The position numbers and the translations under genes are program-made. A model generated the notes under the pieces. The model searched no databases, was not told the origin of the DNA, and saw nothing but the letters and a program-made list of their open reading frames with translations. A stretch of DNA of 64,000 nt from Bifidobacterium pullorum subsp. gallinarum (lineage in GTDB: Bacteria > Actinomycetota > Actinomycetes > Actinomycetales > Bifidobacteriaceae). Within the stretch, counting starts at the first letter, position 1. Each line of letters starts with the position of its first letter. Below are positions 25,934 through 34,141 of the stretch, one piece after another. The DNA lies in contig NZ_JGYX01000004.1 of the NCBI RefSeq assembly GCF_000741215.1, forward strand, positions 42,572-106,571, written 5' to 3'.

Positions 25934-27556
25934 ATGGACAACGACGACTACACGGCCAAGATGACCGAGCTCATCGAACTGATGCGCGTCATCGGCAACG
26001 ATACGCAGCAGTTCGAGGTCAAGGAATGCAAGCGCAAGATCAGCTCCACCATCACCGAGACGCTGTCCGCGTTCTCCAACGGCAACGGCGGGTACATCAT
26101 CCTGGGACTGAGCGAGAAAGCCGGGTTCACGCCGGTCGAGGACTTCGACGCACGCGCGATGCAGGAGGCGCTGAGCCAGGCCTGCGAGAAACTCACGCCG
26201 GTGGTCCGTCCGGTGATCGTGACCTGCCCGTTCGAGGGTGCGAACCTGGTGTTCGCCGTCATCGACGAGATGCTGCCGCGCGAGAAGCCCTGCTTCATCT
26301 CCTCGATCGGCCCGCACGGCGGCTCCTATATCCGCACCGGCGACGGCGACCGCAAGATGACCACCTACGAGGTCGACCGCCTGCTCGAGGAGCAACGCCA
26401 GCCGGAGCACGACATCGCGATCGTGCCGGAGGCCACGCTCGACGATCTCAACCCGACACTCCTCCGCGCCCTGCTCGAACGCGAGCGCGAGCGGCACCCG
26501 CACGTGTTCGCGGACCGTTCCGACGAGGATATGATGCTGGATCTGCGCATCCTGCGCGAACCGTCCACAGATGAATATGCCGAAGACCGTCAGTCCTGCG
26601 ACGACGAAACGCGCGCACACGACACGAATCGCAACGACACCGCAACGGCTCCGGACACCGTCGCCCCCGACGCTATCGAACCGGTGCAGGCCGCGCACCG
26701 CGCGCACCCCACGCTCGCGGGACTGCTGGCCGTGGGCCGGTATCCGCAGAAGTTCTTCCCGCGGCTTACCGTCACCGTCGCCGTATACCCGGGAACCTCG
26801 CGCGACGAGGTGTTCAGGGGCGACGCGCAACTCGTCGCGTCCGACACGTTCACCGGGCCGATCCCCACAATGATCGACGACACGGTCGCCTCGCTGATGG
26901 CATGGACCGCCGTTCCCGGCACCAGCTCCGACGCTGCCCCGGCGCAGACCGCGATGTATCCGCAGCTGGTCCTGCGCGAGGCCGTCGCCAACGCGCTGAC
27001 CCACCGCGATTACTCCCCAGACGCGCTCGGCACGCCCGTGCACGTCGACGTGTTCACCGACCGGATCGAGGTGTCGAACCCGGGAGGCCTGTTCGGCGCG
27101 GTCTCCAAACAACGGCTCACCCATGAGGCCTCCACGTCCACGCGCAACGCGTTCCTGTTCTCCCTGCTGCAATCCGCCCCATCCCCGGACGGCGGCACCG
27201 TGCTGCGCGACAATGGCACCGGATATCTGCGCATCGGCGCCGCGCTACGCAGCGAGGCGCGCGAGCCGGTGCGTATCGAAAACGAGCTCGACCTGTTCCG
27301 CGTCGTCATCCCCGGACGCGTGAACGACGCCGCGTTGACCGAACGGGATTTCGCCAGGCGCATCCTGCATCTGCTCGAGCGCGAACCCTCGGCCAGCGTG
27401 CGCGACATCATCCGCGAACTCGGACTCTCCCCCGTCGCCGTGGCGGCTGGATTGCGCAGCCTGATGAACAAGGGCCTGGTCGAATCGGGCGATGCCATAC
27501 CCACGCCGCACAAGTATTACCGGCTGTGCACCCGCGACGCCCGTGCACGCCGGTAA
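25934..27556 (+). CDS. AlbA/Schlafen-domain ATP-binding transcriptional regulator
   Basis: 540-residue cytoplasmic protein. The N-terminal 150 residues are an AlbA_2/Schlafen AAA_4-like domain (FEVKECKRKISSTITETLSAFSNGNGGYIILGLSE...GSYIRTGDGDRKMTTYEVDRL). A variable, acidic linker follows (about 210-250). The middle and C-terminal part match the RecG-like regulator C-domain with a GHKL-type ATP fold (PQLVLREAVANALTHRDYSP...VDVFTDRIEVSNPGGLFG...ALLDNGTG-like RDNGTGYL). It ends in a winged HTH (ILHLLEREPSASVRDIIRELGLSPVAVAAGLRSLMNKGLV). ATG 25934 has TGGAGG 4 bases upstream. Relatives are ATP-binding regulators, often near defence or stress genes; the target here is not evident. Confidence 0.85.
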   Translation: MDNDDYTAKMTELIELMRVIGNDTQQFEVKECKRKISSTITETLSAFSNGNGGYIILGLSEKAGFTPVEDFDARAMQEALSQACEKLTPVVRPVIVTCPFEGANLVFAVIDEMLPREKPCFISSIGPHGGSYIRTGDGDRKMTTYEVDRLLEEQRQPEHDIAIVPEATLDDLNPTLLRALLERERERHPHVFADRSDEDMMLDLRILREPSTDEYAEDRQSCDDETRAHDTNRNDTATAPDTVAPDAIEPVQAAHRAHPTLAGLLAVGRYPQKFFPRLTVTVAVYPGTSRDEVFRGDAQLVASDTFTGPIPTMIDDTVASLMAWTAVPGTSSDAAPAQTAMYPQLVLREAVANALTHRDYSPDALGTPVHVDVFTDRIEVSNPGGLFGAVSKQRLTHEASTSTRNAFLFSLLQSAPSPDGGTVLRDNGTGYLRIGAALRSEAREPVRIENELDLFRVVIPGRVNDAALTERDFARRILHLLEREPSASVRDIIRELGLSPVAVAAGLRSLMNKGLVESGDAIPTPHKYYRLCTRDARARR

Positions 27557-27590
27557 CGACGACTTGCCAGGCATGATCGCCCGTTAACAA

Positions 27591-28976
27591 TCAACGTCGC
27601 GACGTTTGTCCATCGTTTCCGTCCGCGACACGCGGCGTGGAACCTTCCTTGCGGCGATACCATGCCATCATCACGAGGGCAACGAGCAGGGCGGCGATTT
27701 CGGCGACGGGGAATGCAAGCCAGATCCCGTTCAACCGGAACAGTCTATCCAGACACCATAACGCGGGGACGAGAAACAGCAACTGTCTGCACAGCTGGAT
27801 CGCTATGCTCGAATATACCTTCTCCGTGGCCTGGAAATAGGTGGAGATCATCGTGGAGAGGCCACAGAACAGGTAGCTTGCCGCCATGATCCGCATGGCG
27901 GATATTCCGAACGAACGCATGGCTTCCGATGCCATGAACAATCCCAGGATCTGCGCCGGGAGGAGGACGACGACCAGTGTCCCCAGCACCATCATGCCGG
28001 TGACCAAAACGGTTCCGTATCGGAAGGCCAAATGCAGCCTTTCCTTGTTCCCCGCGGCGTAGTTGAACCGCATGACAGGCAGGCAGCCTTGAATCAAACC
28101 GTTCACCGTCATGACGATCAACTGCTGCACCTTGAAATACGCGCCGAAGAACGCGATTGCCGTATCGGAATACGCGACCAGAAACAGGTTGACGATGGTC
28201 ACCATAAACGAGCTGAGGGCATTCATGATGAACGACGGCAGCCCAAAGACGAAGATCCGGCCGATCATCCGCCTTTGCAGACGGAATCCTCTGACTTTCA
28301 CCTGCACTTTCTGCTTCGTCCCCAGCAACAGGGCGAACGCCAGGATCATGGATACCAGATAGCCCGACACGGTGGCCGACGCGGAACCGACTATGCCCAT
28401 GGCCGGGAAGACGCCGATGCCGAATATCAGGACGGGGTTGAGAACGAAATTGACGACCACCCCCGCGATCTGGAACCACATGGGGGTCACCATATTCCCT
28501 GTGGCCTGTATCATCTTCTGGATCGCGATATGCACCATGTTGGGAATCTGCATGAACGAACATACGCCCATATAGGCGATGCTCAGCCGATAGATCTCCT
28601 CATTGCCGGTGAACGCCCGAAAATAAGGCCTCATCATGCACAGCGACACCAGGGTGAGCAACGCGCCGATGCCGAAAGACAGCAGCAACCCGTGCGTGAC
28701 GGCGGCGTTCGCCTTGTCCTGCTCCTTCCTTCCGAGATACCCGGCGATCAGCACGTTCACGCCGACGCCGATCCAGATGGAGGCCGCGTTCATCAGAGTC
28801 GTGATCGGGAACGACAGGGAGACCGCCGTCAGCGCATTCTCGCTCAGCTGCGCCACGAACGCACTGTCTATCAGGTTATAGGAATATTGCAGGAACATGG
28901 AGATTAGAGGCGGCAGTGACATTTGCCAAATGAGTTTTCCGACGGGCTCAACGGCCATTTTGTTTTCGGTTCGCAT
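27591..28976 (-). CDS. MATE family efflux transporter
   Basis: 461-residue multidrug/toxic-compound exporter with 12 predicted helices in two homologous halves (first half 10-230, second 240-450). Recognisable MATE segments: PVGKLIWQMSLPPLISMFLQYSYNLIDSAFVAQL and FGLPSFIMNALSSFMVTIVNLFL. ATG 28976 was chosen for the strong GAGAGGAGG 6 bases upstream; longer frames run into the nitroreductase gene region. It lies 55 bases downstream of the nitroreductase, and both are governed by the promoter/hairpin at 29602-29710. Expected role: extrusion of drugs or toxic metabolites with Na+ or H+ exchange. Confidence 0.93.
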   Translation of the reverse strand: MRTENKMAVEPVGKLIWQMSLPPLISMFLQYSYNLIDSAFVAQLSENALTAVSLSFPITTLMNAASIWIGVGVNVLIAGYLGRKEQDKANAAVTHGLLLSFGIGALLTLVSLCMMRPYFRAFTGNEEIYRLSIAYMGVCSFMQIPNMVHIAIQKMIQATGNMVTPMWFQIAGVVVNFVLNPVLIFGIGVFPAMGIVGSASATVSGYLVSMILAFALLLGTKQKVQVKVRGFRLQRRMIGRIFVFGLPSFIMNALSSFMVTIVNLFLVAYSDTAIAFFGAYFKVQQLIVMTVNGLIQGCLPVMRFNYAAGNKERLHLAFRYGTVLVTGMMVLGTLVVVLLPAQILGLFMASEAMRSFGISAMRIMAASYLFCGLSTMISTYFQATEKVYSSIAIQLCRQLLFLVPALWCLDRLFRLNGIWLAFPVAEIAALLVALVMMAWYRRKEGSTPRVADGNDGQTSRR

Positions 28977-29031
28977 ATTTTCCTCCTCTCCGCTTATCCG
29001 ATGCAGGGGAATCGCGCCGGATAACGGAATG

Positions 29032-29553
29032 TCAGATCCGTACGATGTAGTCTTGCTTCCGAGCCGCGGGCCGACCGGGCTCCCTGGCCGGATAACCCAA
29101 TGCAATCGCCCCGACGCCGCGTAAGGTTTCCGGAAGCCCCCATTCCCGCAGAAGAGCCTTGCCTTTTTTACCGTCAAAAATCTCACGCTCCCGATGTACC
29201 CATACGGTGCCCAATCCGAACGCATGGGCGGCCAGCATCATATTTTCAAGAACGCAGCTCCCATCCTCCACAAAGGTGTTCGCGGAGCCATCCGCCAAAA
29301 CCAAAACCACAACGGGTGCGCCATGGTAAGGGTCCGTTTCGTTCCCTATCACTTCCGCGTTCAGTCTCGCTATCTCCTGCCGGTATTCGGGATTCGTGAT
29401 CGCGACAATGACGGGAGATTGGCGTCCGCCGCCGGTAGGCGCGTAAGTTCCCGCTTCCAGTATGGCGTCCAGCACATCGGAAGGTACAGGTTCATCTGTA
29501 TAAGCCCTTACGGCGCGACGCGTCTTGATAAGAGACAGGAAGTCGTTATCCAT
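29032..29553 (-). CDS. Nitroreductase family flavoprotein
   Basis: 173-residue FMN-dependent oxidoreductase. Motifs: LIKTRRAVRAYTDEPVP (FMN phosphate contact), LEAGTYAPTGGGRQSP, CVLENMMLAAHAFGLGTVWVHRERE and the C-terminal IALGYPAREPGRP. ATG 29553 was chosen because GGAGG stands 9 bases upstream; an in-frame ATG at 29568 overlaps that site. It reduces nitroaromatics, quinones or similar electrophiles using NAD(P)H. First gene of a two-gene operon with the MATE exporter, suggesting reduce-and-export detoxification. The 5' leader contains a terminator-like hairpin. Confidence 0.92.
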   Translation of the reverse strand: MDNDFLSLIKTRRAVRAYTDEPVPSDVLDAILEAGTYAPTGGGRQSPVIVAITNPEYRQEIARLNAEVIGNETDPYHGAPVVVLVLADGSANTFVEDGSCVLENMMLAAHAFGLGTVWVHREREIFDGKKGKALLREWGLPETLRGVGAIALGYPAREPGRPAARKQDYIVRI

Positions 29554-29601
29554 AACACCATCCTCCATTCCGTCGGCATTCCGAATGCGGACAACAAAAA
29601 A

Positions 29602-29633
29602 GCCACGTGGCTATCACAAGATAGCCACGTGGC
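29602..29633 (-). promoter_or_regulatory. Terminator-like hairpin (attenuator candidate) in the nitroreductase-MATE leader
   Basis: Perfect 14-bp inverted repeat: GCCACGTGGCTATC (29602-29615), a 4-base loop, GATAGCCACGTGGC (29620-29633). On the transcribed minus strand it is followed by T6 (29595-29601 region), the layout of an intrinsic terminator, yet it lies between the promoter and the first gene. Each arm also contains the palindrome GCCACGTGGC, so double-stranded DNA here offers two identical protein sites 18-19 bp apart. Either attenuation or operator use is possible. Confidence 0.75.
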
Positions 29634-29681
29634 AAAAAGATGACCGAATCCGGAAAAGTCCACTTGAATTTTGCGGTTCTG

Positions 29682-29710
29682 ATTGTAGCGCGATTCCGGT
29701 AGACCGTCAA
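29682..29710 (-). promoter_or_regulatory. Strong promoter of the nitroreductase-MATE operon
   Basis: Minus-strand TTGACG (29705-29710) and TACAAT (29682-29687) are separated by exactly 17 bases, an almost perfect vegetative promoter. Transcription would start near 29675, giving a leader of about 120 bases that includes the hairpin at 29602-29633. Confidence 0.8.
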
Positions 29711-29765
29711 ACATCGATCATTTCCCCGCGCCCGTGGCTATCATCGGTCGTGGGAGGTGTTGCGT

Positions 29766-30782
29766 ATGCCGTTGCTGCTTCTGGGAGTCATGGTCGGCGC
29801 CGTCACGCCGATCCAGACCGCCGTCAACAGTCGTCTGCGCATGGCCGTGGGGACGCCGTTCCGCGCATCGCTGGTCTCGTTCACCGTCGGGACGCTGGTG
29901 ACGCTCGTCGCCGCGCTAACGCTGGGACCGCACCCGCTGCTGCCGGCATCGGCGCTGGCCGGCCCGTGGTGGATGTGGCTGGCCGGTTTGTTCGGCGTGA
30001 TCTTCATGACTGGGAACATACTGCTGCTGCCGAAACTGGGCAGCCTGCAGACCGTGATGATGCCGGTGCTGGGTCAGATTCTCATGGGCCTGCTCATCGA
30101 CGAATTCGGCTGGTTCGGCAGTCCGCAACAGCCGATGACCGTGGCGCGCGCGATCGGCGCGGTGCTGGCGGCGGTCGGATTCGCACTGGCGATCGTCGTC
30201 GCCGACCTGGTGTACGGCGGCCGGCTACGGCCGCAACGCGGCGTCCGACGGACGGAGGGGCCCCGGGCCGATGGCGGCGGGGACGACGGCACGGGAACCG
30301 GCGTTCAGGTCCGTCGCGACGAGCGGATGTCCCCGGCGATATGGCTGTGGCGCGGGATCGGTATGCTGTGCGGCATGTGCTCGGCGGTGCAGACCTCAAT
30401 ACTCGGACGGCTGGGCACCGAGCTGGGTTCGCCGATCAAGGCATCGTTCGTCTCGTTCCTCGTGGGACTACTGACGCTGCTGGTGATCGTGCTGGTCCAT
30501 GACCGCGGCTTCGGACTGCACCGGGCATTCGGCGGCGGCAACCCGTGGTGGATGTGGTTCGGCGGATTCCTCGGCTCGTTGGTGGTCCTGACCAATTCGG
30601 TGCTGTCGCCGCTGCTGGGCACGGGGCTGACCGTGCTGGTCGCGCTGCTCGGCCAGGTGATCGGCGGCCTGCTCATCGATACGTTCGGATGGTTCGCGGT
30701 GGCCAGGCGCCGCGTCGGCGTCGTGCAGATCGCCGGCATCGTCGTCGCCGTCGCCGGCATCGCGTTGATCCGTCTGGGCTAG
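29766..30782 (+). CDS. DMT transporter, duplicated DUF606/YdcZ family
   Basis: 338-residue membrane protein made of two tandem YdcZ-like halves. Half one (about 1-150) has MVGAVTPIQTAVNSRLRMAVGTPFRASLVSFTVG; half two (about 185-338) repeats it as GMCSAVQTSILGRLGTELGSPIKASFVSFLVG. A charged loop (about 155-185) joins them. Single-domain YdcZ proteins are about 140-150 residues, so this is a fused pair. ATG 29766 has GGGAGG 8 bases upstream; a GTG at 29757 overlaps that site. Transport substrate unknown. Confidence 0.88.
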   Translation: MPLLLLGVMVGAVTPIQTAVNSRLRMAVGTPFRASLVSFTVGTLVTLVAALTLGPHPLLPASALAGPWWMWLAGLFGVIFMTGNILLLPKLGSLQTVMMPVLGQILMGLLIDEFGWFGSPQQPMTVARAIGAVLAAVGFALAIVVADLVYGGRLRPQRGVRRTEGPRADGGGDDGTGTGVQVRRDERMSPAIWLWRGIGMLCGMCSAVQTSILGRLGTELGSPIKASFVSFLVGLLTLLVIVLVHDRGFGLHRAFGGGNPWWMWFGGFLGSLVVLTNSVLSPLLGTGLTVLVALLGQVIGGLLIDTFGWFAVARRRVGVVQIAGIVVAVAGIALIRLG

Positions 30783-30922
30783 CGGGTTCCCGCGCCGTCA
30801 TTCGGGCCACGGGCCGGCCCGCCGCGACCGGACCGGCATCCGGGCCGTCCGCGGACCACGGCCGCCCGTACAATGGGAGCCACCTGCCATCGACGAGGAT
30901 GGCCGACATCAAGGAGGATGCG

Positions 30923-31537
30923 ATGGACACCCTGATTGTGTACGGCGGCAGATACGGCACCACTGAACGGTACGCCGACGAACTCGCGCGGCTGCTGGGC
31001 ACCGCCGCGGTTCCCTATGTCGCGGTCGACGATGTCTCGCTGGTCACCGCGGACGTCATCGTGTATCTCGGCGCGGTGTTCGCCGGCGGCGTGCCGGGAC
31101 TGAAGCGGACGATGGCGCGGCTGGTGAACGTCACCGAACGCATCCGCCGGTTCCCGCGCGAGGACGACCCCGTCGCCGAGGCGAGCCGTCGACCGCGCGT
31201 CATCGTGGTCACCGTCGGACTGGGCGACCCGGCGATCCCGGGCAACGCCGAGCATCTGCGCGCCGTCGTCGACAGGCAGCTGCCGCCCGCCGTCGCGGCG
31301 CACGTCGAATGCTTCCACCTGCGCGGCGGCATCGACTACGCGTCGCTGAGCCCGAAGCACCGGGCGATGATGTGGATGATGTGGCAGCACGAGAAGCGTG
31401 TGCCCGAGGACGAGTGGACCGACGACACGCGCATGTTCAACGAGACGTATGGCGGCGCGGTCGACATGGTTGATTTCGCCACGCTGCAGCCCATCGTCGA
31501 CGAGCTCGCCGATCCGGCAGCGTCAGTGGTTCAGTAG
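30923..31537 (+). CDS. Flavodoxin-domain protein
   Basis: 204 residues. The N-terminus is a flavodoxin FMN phosphate loop (LIVYGGRYGTTERYADELA), and residues 30-55 continue the alternating strand/helix pattern (DVIVYLGAVFAGGVPGLKRTM). The later part (FHLRGGIDYASLSPKHRAMMWMMW) matches the flavodoxin_5/HemG-like branch, where such proteins act as menaquinone-linked or protoporphyrinogen oxidoreductases. The Thr/Ser-rich canonical loop is altered to GGRYGTTE. ATG 30923 follows AAGGAGGATGCG. A haem role is doubtful without other haem genes; general electron transfer is safer. Confidence 0.8.
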   Translation: MDTLIVYGGRYGTTERYADELARLLGTAAVPYVAVDDVSLVTADVIVYLGAVFAGGVPGLKRTMARLVNVTERIRRFPREDDPVAEASRRPRVIVVTVGLGDPAIPGNAEHLRAVVDRQLPPAVAAHVECFHLRGGIDYASLSPKHRAMMWMMWQHEKRVPEDEWTDDTRMFNETYGGAVDMVDFATLQPIVDELADPAASVVQ

Positions 31538-31553
31538 TCGATACCAATACCGG

Positions 31554-32240
31554 CTATTTGCTGACGGTGACCGTTTCACGGTGGTCATCATGGCTGAGCG
31601 CGAGCGCGCGGATGTGGTCCGGGAACCTGAACAGCTTGTTGATCGCGTTGATGAACAGGCCGACGATGATGGCCGAGATGATCGTGCCGATGCCGATGCC
31701 GTTCAACCGGCCGAAGAAGATGAACGAGCAGATCGTCGCGATGACCATCAGCGTCACGTCGAACGCCACCTTGACGGTGCCGTAGCGCACCTTGGTGACG
31801 ATCGACAGTGCGCGCACCAGCCCCTCGCCCGGCACGACGATGACGTTCGGCGCGACTTCGATGACGATGCCGAAGGCCAGGATCAGGCATCCGAGCACGA
31901 CGCACAGCAGCCGCTCCCACAGCGCCTGCGGGTCAAGGAACCACAGGATGGCCGAGCTGACGTCGATGGCCGAGCTGAATAGGATGTTCGCGATGATCTG
32001 CAGGAACTGCGAGGGTTTGAAACGGCGGCGCAGCAGAACGACCTGGATCATGATGAACAGGATGTTCCAGATGAACGTGGTCATGCCGAAGCTCAGCTGT
32101 GGGAACGCGAGGCTGAACACGTACGGCACGCTGGAGATCGGCGAGGTGCCGAGATTGCCGACCGTGATCAGCACGATGCCGAACGAGTTGATGGCCACGC
32201 CCAGCACGAAGAACGCGAATCGCGCCACGATATGGTTCAT
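31554..32240 (-). CDS. YczE/YitT-like integral membrane protein
   Basis: 228 residues with five or six predicted helices. It starts MNHIVARFAFFVLGVAINSFGIVLITVGNLGTSPISS, the signature of the YczE/YyaS membrane family (GxxxxxxGTSP). Relatives are often under MarR or GntR control and are thought to be transporters. ATG 32240 has AAAGGAG 9 bases upstream. The MarR gene lies 148 bases upstream on the same strand, so the two probably form a regulator-transporter unit. Function not established. Confidence 0.85.
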   Translation of the reverse strand: MNHIVARFAFFVLGVAINSFGIVLITVGNLGTSPISSVPYVFSLAFPQLSFGMTTFIWNILFIMIQVVLLRRRFKPSQFLQIIANILFSSAIDVSSAILWFLDPQALWERLLCVVLGCLILAFGIVIEVAPNVIVVPGEGLVRALSIVTKVRYGTVKVAFDVTLMVIATICSFIFFGRLNGIGIGTIISAIIVGLFINAINKLFRFPDHIRALALSHDDHRETVTVSK

Positions 32241-32388
32241 TGCTTGTTGCTCCTTTCCCGTCATGGTTGTCATGTCGATCGTCGGACGCCGCCGGCATAT
32301 CATCCGGCGATGCGGCCCACCGCCCGGCGTCCGTCTCCGCGTCATCGCCATCGGCATCCGCCGGCGCGGAGATCGACGGCGCGTGCCG

Positions 32389-32844
32389 TCAGGAGGCCGG
32401 CCGTTCCGGTCCGCGGCTCGTCTTGCACCGGTCGAAGGCGACGGTCGCCCTGCGCAGCAGCGCGGCGAGCCGCCGGTAGTCCTCCTTCCCCAACGCCTCC
32501 ATCGCCGCGTCGTCGACCCCGGCGATGGACTCGCGCATGAGGCGCGCGATTTCGGCGCCGTGCGCGGTCAGCCATACCATCGATGCCCTGCCGTCGGTCT
32601 CGCTGCGGCGGCGCTCGATGAGCCCGGCCGTCTCCATGCGGGACAGCAGGCTTGTCATCGTGGATTTGTCGAGCACGCAGCCGGCGCAGATGTCGGTGGC
32701 GCGGCTGCCGTCGTGCTCGGAAAGGTATTCGAGCACCTTCGGCTGGCCGGGCAGCAGCCCCATCGCGCCGGTGCGTTCGACGACCGCGCGGTTGCTGCTG
32801 TTGAACGCCCGCATCAGCAGGAAGTGCACCTCGTCATCCAGCAT
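32389..32844 (-). CDS. MarR-family transcriptional regulator
   Basis: 151-residue winged-helix regulator. HTH and wing: TDICAGCVLDKSTMTSLLSRMETAGLIERRRSETDGRASMVWLTAHG, with the DGR wing tip typical of MarR. ATG 32844 was chosen for AAAGGA 9 bases upstream; the longer in-frame extension is Arg-rich and has no ribosome site. It sits upstream of the YczE-like gene on the same strand. A MarR-type box (TTGCAATCAA, at 33020-33037) lies 180 bases upstream, suggesting autoregulation. The ligand is probably a phenolic or drug-like compound, by family. Confidence 0.92.
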   Translation of the reverse strand: MLDDEVHFLLMRAFNSSNRAVVERTGAMGLLPGQPKVLEYLSEHDGSRATDICAGCVLDKSTMTSLLSRMETAGLIERRRSETDGRASMVWLTAHGAEIARLMRESIAGVDDAAMEALGKEDYRRLAALLRRATVAFDRCKTSRGPERPAS

Positions 32845-33019
32845 GGCGGTCCTTTCCCCGTGCACGGCTCCGGCCGCGCACGCCCCGTTTTCCCGCGCGC
32901 AGTTGCGACCGCTCGCGACGTATCTCCGCATACGGCTCTGACCGTGGGCGATATGTTTCCGCACATGATTGCGCCCGCATGCGGCTTCCGACCGCACGCG
33001 ACGTCCGCCGCATGCCAAT

Positions 33020-33037
33020 TGGTTTGATTGCAAACCA
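33020..33037. promoter_or_regulatory. MarR operator candidate
   Basis: TGGTTTG (33020-33026), ATTG, CAAACCA (33031-33037): a perfect 7-bp dyad containing TTGCAATCAA on the minus strand, the classic MarR half-site arrangement. It lies in the 399-base gap between the MarR and deformylase genes; the rest of that gap is GC-rich and shows no gene. Confidence 0.6.
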
Positions 33038-33243
33038 TTTTTTAGGACCGCCTCTCGACAACCGCCGCGAACCATCCGACGGCGGCGCCCCGGCACGGAT
33101 TCCGCCCGCGACGCAACCGACCCGGCCATGTCGGCGACCCCGACATAAGCTGGTGACACATCGCCGGTGGGCCGCAAACCGCCGCGACGCCGTCATCGCC
33201 GGCCCCGACCGACCGGCATCATTGTCCCTGTAAAGGAGTTCCC

Positions 33244-33663
33244 ATGCAGCGTCCCATCATGACGTCGCTTTCGTTCCTGCGACGGCCGGCCGAGCCGGCG
33301 ACCGCCGACGACCTGCCCATCGCCGACGACCTGCGCGACACGCTGGAGGCCAACCGCAGCCGCTGCGTCGGCATGGCGGCGAACATGATCGGCGAGGCCA
33401 AGGCGATCATCGCGTTCGTGGACGAGGAGATGGGCGGCCGCATCACCGTCATCTTCAACCCGCGCATCACCGCCGCCGACGGCGCGTTCGACACCTCCGA
33501 AGGCTGCCTGTCGCTCAAGGGCGAGCGCCGGACGCTGCGGTACCGACGCATCGAGGTCGACTACCAGGACCGCTGTATGCGCGACCGTCACGCCACGTTC
33601 ACCGGCTGGACCGCGCAGATCATCCAGCATGAGGTCGATCACTGCAACGGCATCATCATCTGA
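33244..33663 (+). CDS. def: Peptide deformylase
   Basis: 139-residue metalloenzyme removing the N-formyl group from new proteins. Motif 1 appears as CVGMAANMIG (usual GxGxAAxQ; the Gln is replaced by Met), motif 2 as EGCLSL with the metal Cys, motif 3 as QHEVDHCNG with both metal His and the catalytic Glu. Shorter than typical (160-200 residues), mainly at the N-terminus. ATG 33244 follows AAAGGAGTTCCC. The Gln-to-Met change in motif 1 removes the residue that stabilises the oxyanion, so it could be a specialised second deformylase. Whether another def gene exists is not visible here. Confidence 0.85.
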   Translation: MQRPIMTSLSFLRRPAEPATADDLPIADDLRDTLEANRSRCVGMAANMIGEAKAIIAFVDEEMGGRITVIFNPRITAADGAFDTSEGCLSLKGERRTLRYRRIEVDYQDRCMRDRHATFTGWTAQIIQHEVDHCNGIII

Positions 33664-33753
33664 GCCGACGACCGTTCCGTACGGTCTGTAGACCGCTTGG
33701 GGAATAATGGTGAACGTATGTGACCAATCGAATTCCTAGAGGATGGGATCACT

Positions 33754-33792
33754 TTGGCTGAGTTTGTATACCAGATGGAACAGCCTTTGTAA
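33754..33792 (+). pseudogene. Relic of an ettA 5' end (12 codons)
   Basis: TTG 33754 opens LAEFVYQMEQPL then TAA. The first eight residues match the start of the intact ettA at 39005 (MAEFIYQM), and the two DNA stretches agree except mainly at third codon positions. A ribosome-like AGAGGATGGG precedes it. It looks like the original ettA start, cut off from its gene by the 5.2 kb accessory insert; chance similarity is possible. Confidence 0.45.
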
Positions 33793-34141
33793 CCATTGCT
33801 ATTTCAACGTTTCTTCGGCGTGTCTTGTGACACAAAAGTGTGTCACCATCGTCTGAGGTCGGCACTTGTGTCAAGTCTGTGTCATCAATCGTCATCAATC
33901 GCGATAGTTCCGTTCAGATGAACGAGCAATCCCCTATGCTCCGGACAGCACCCGCCCATGCGCACCCACGCTTCTTAGCCCATGAATCCGCAGCATCGCG
34001 CCAACATCCGAAGGCAGAAACAATCACGCTCATCCATCGACAGAGATAGCGACTAGCCCACGTCAGGGCCACGGCGGCTCAAATTATGCCCAGGCCAAGA
34101 ACTGTCGCTGGATTTTCGGTAGTGAGCCCCACTTCGTCTAA
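33793..34141. other. Gene-free stretch with TGTGTCA-like boxes
   Basis: About 350 bases with no supported gene. TTGTGACACAA (33825-33835), GTGTGTCACC (about 33838-33847), TTGTGTCAA (about 33867-33875) and TGTGTCAT (about 33879-33886) cluster here. Closely similar boxes stand just upstream of the intact ettA at 38868-38943. Confidence 0.5.

Noticed and set aside
32389..33177. 262-residue version of the MarR protein
   Set aside because: The extra N-terminal part is Arg-rich without homology pattern; a good ribosome site supports ATG 32844.
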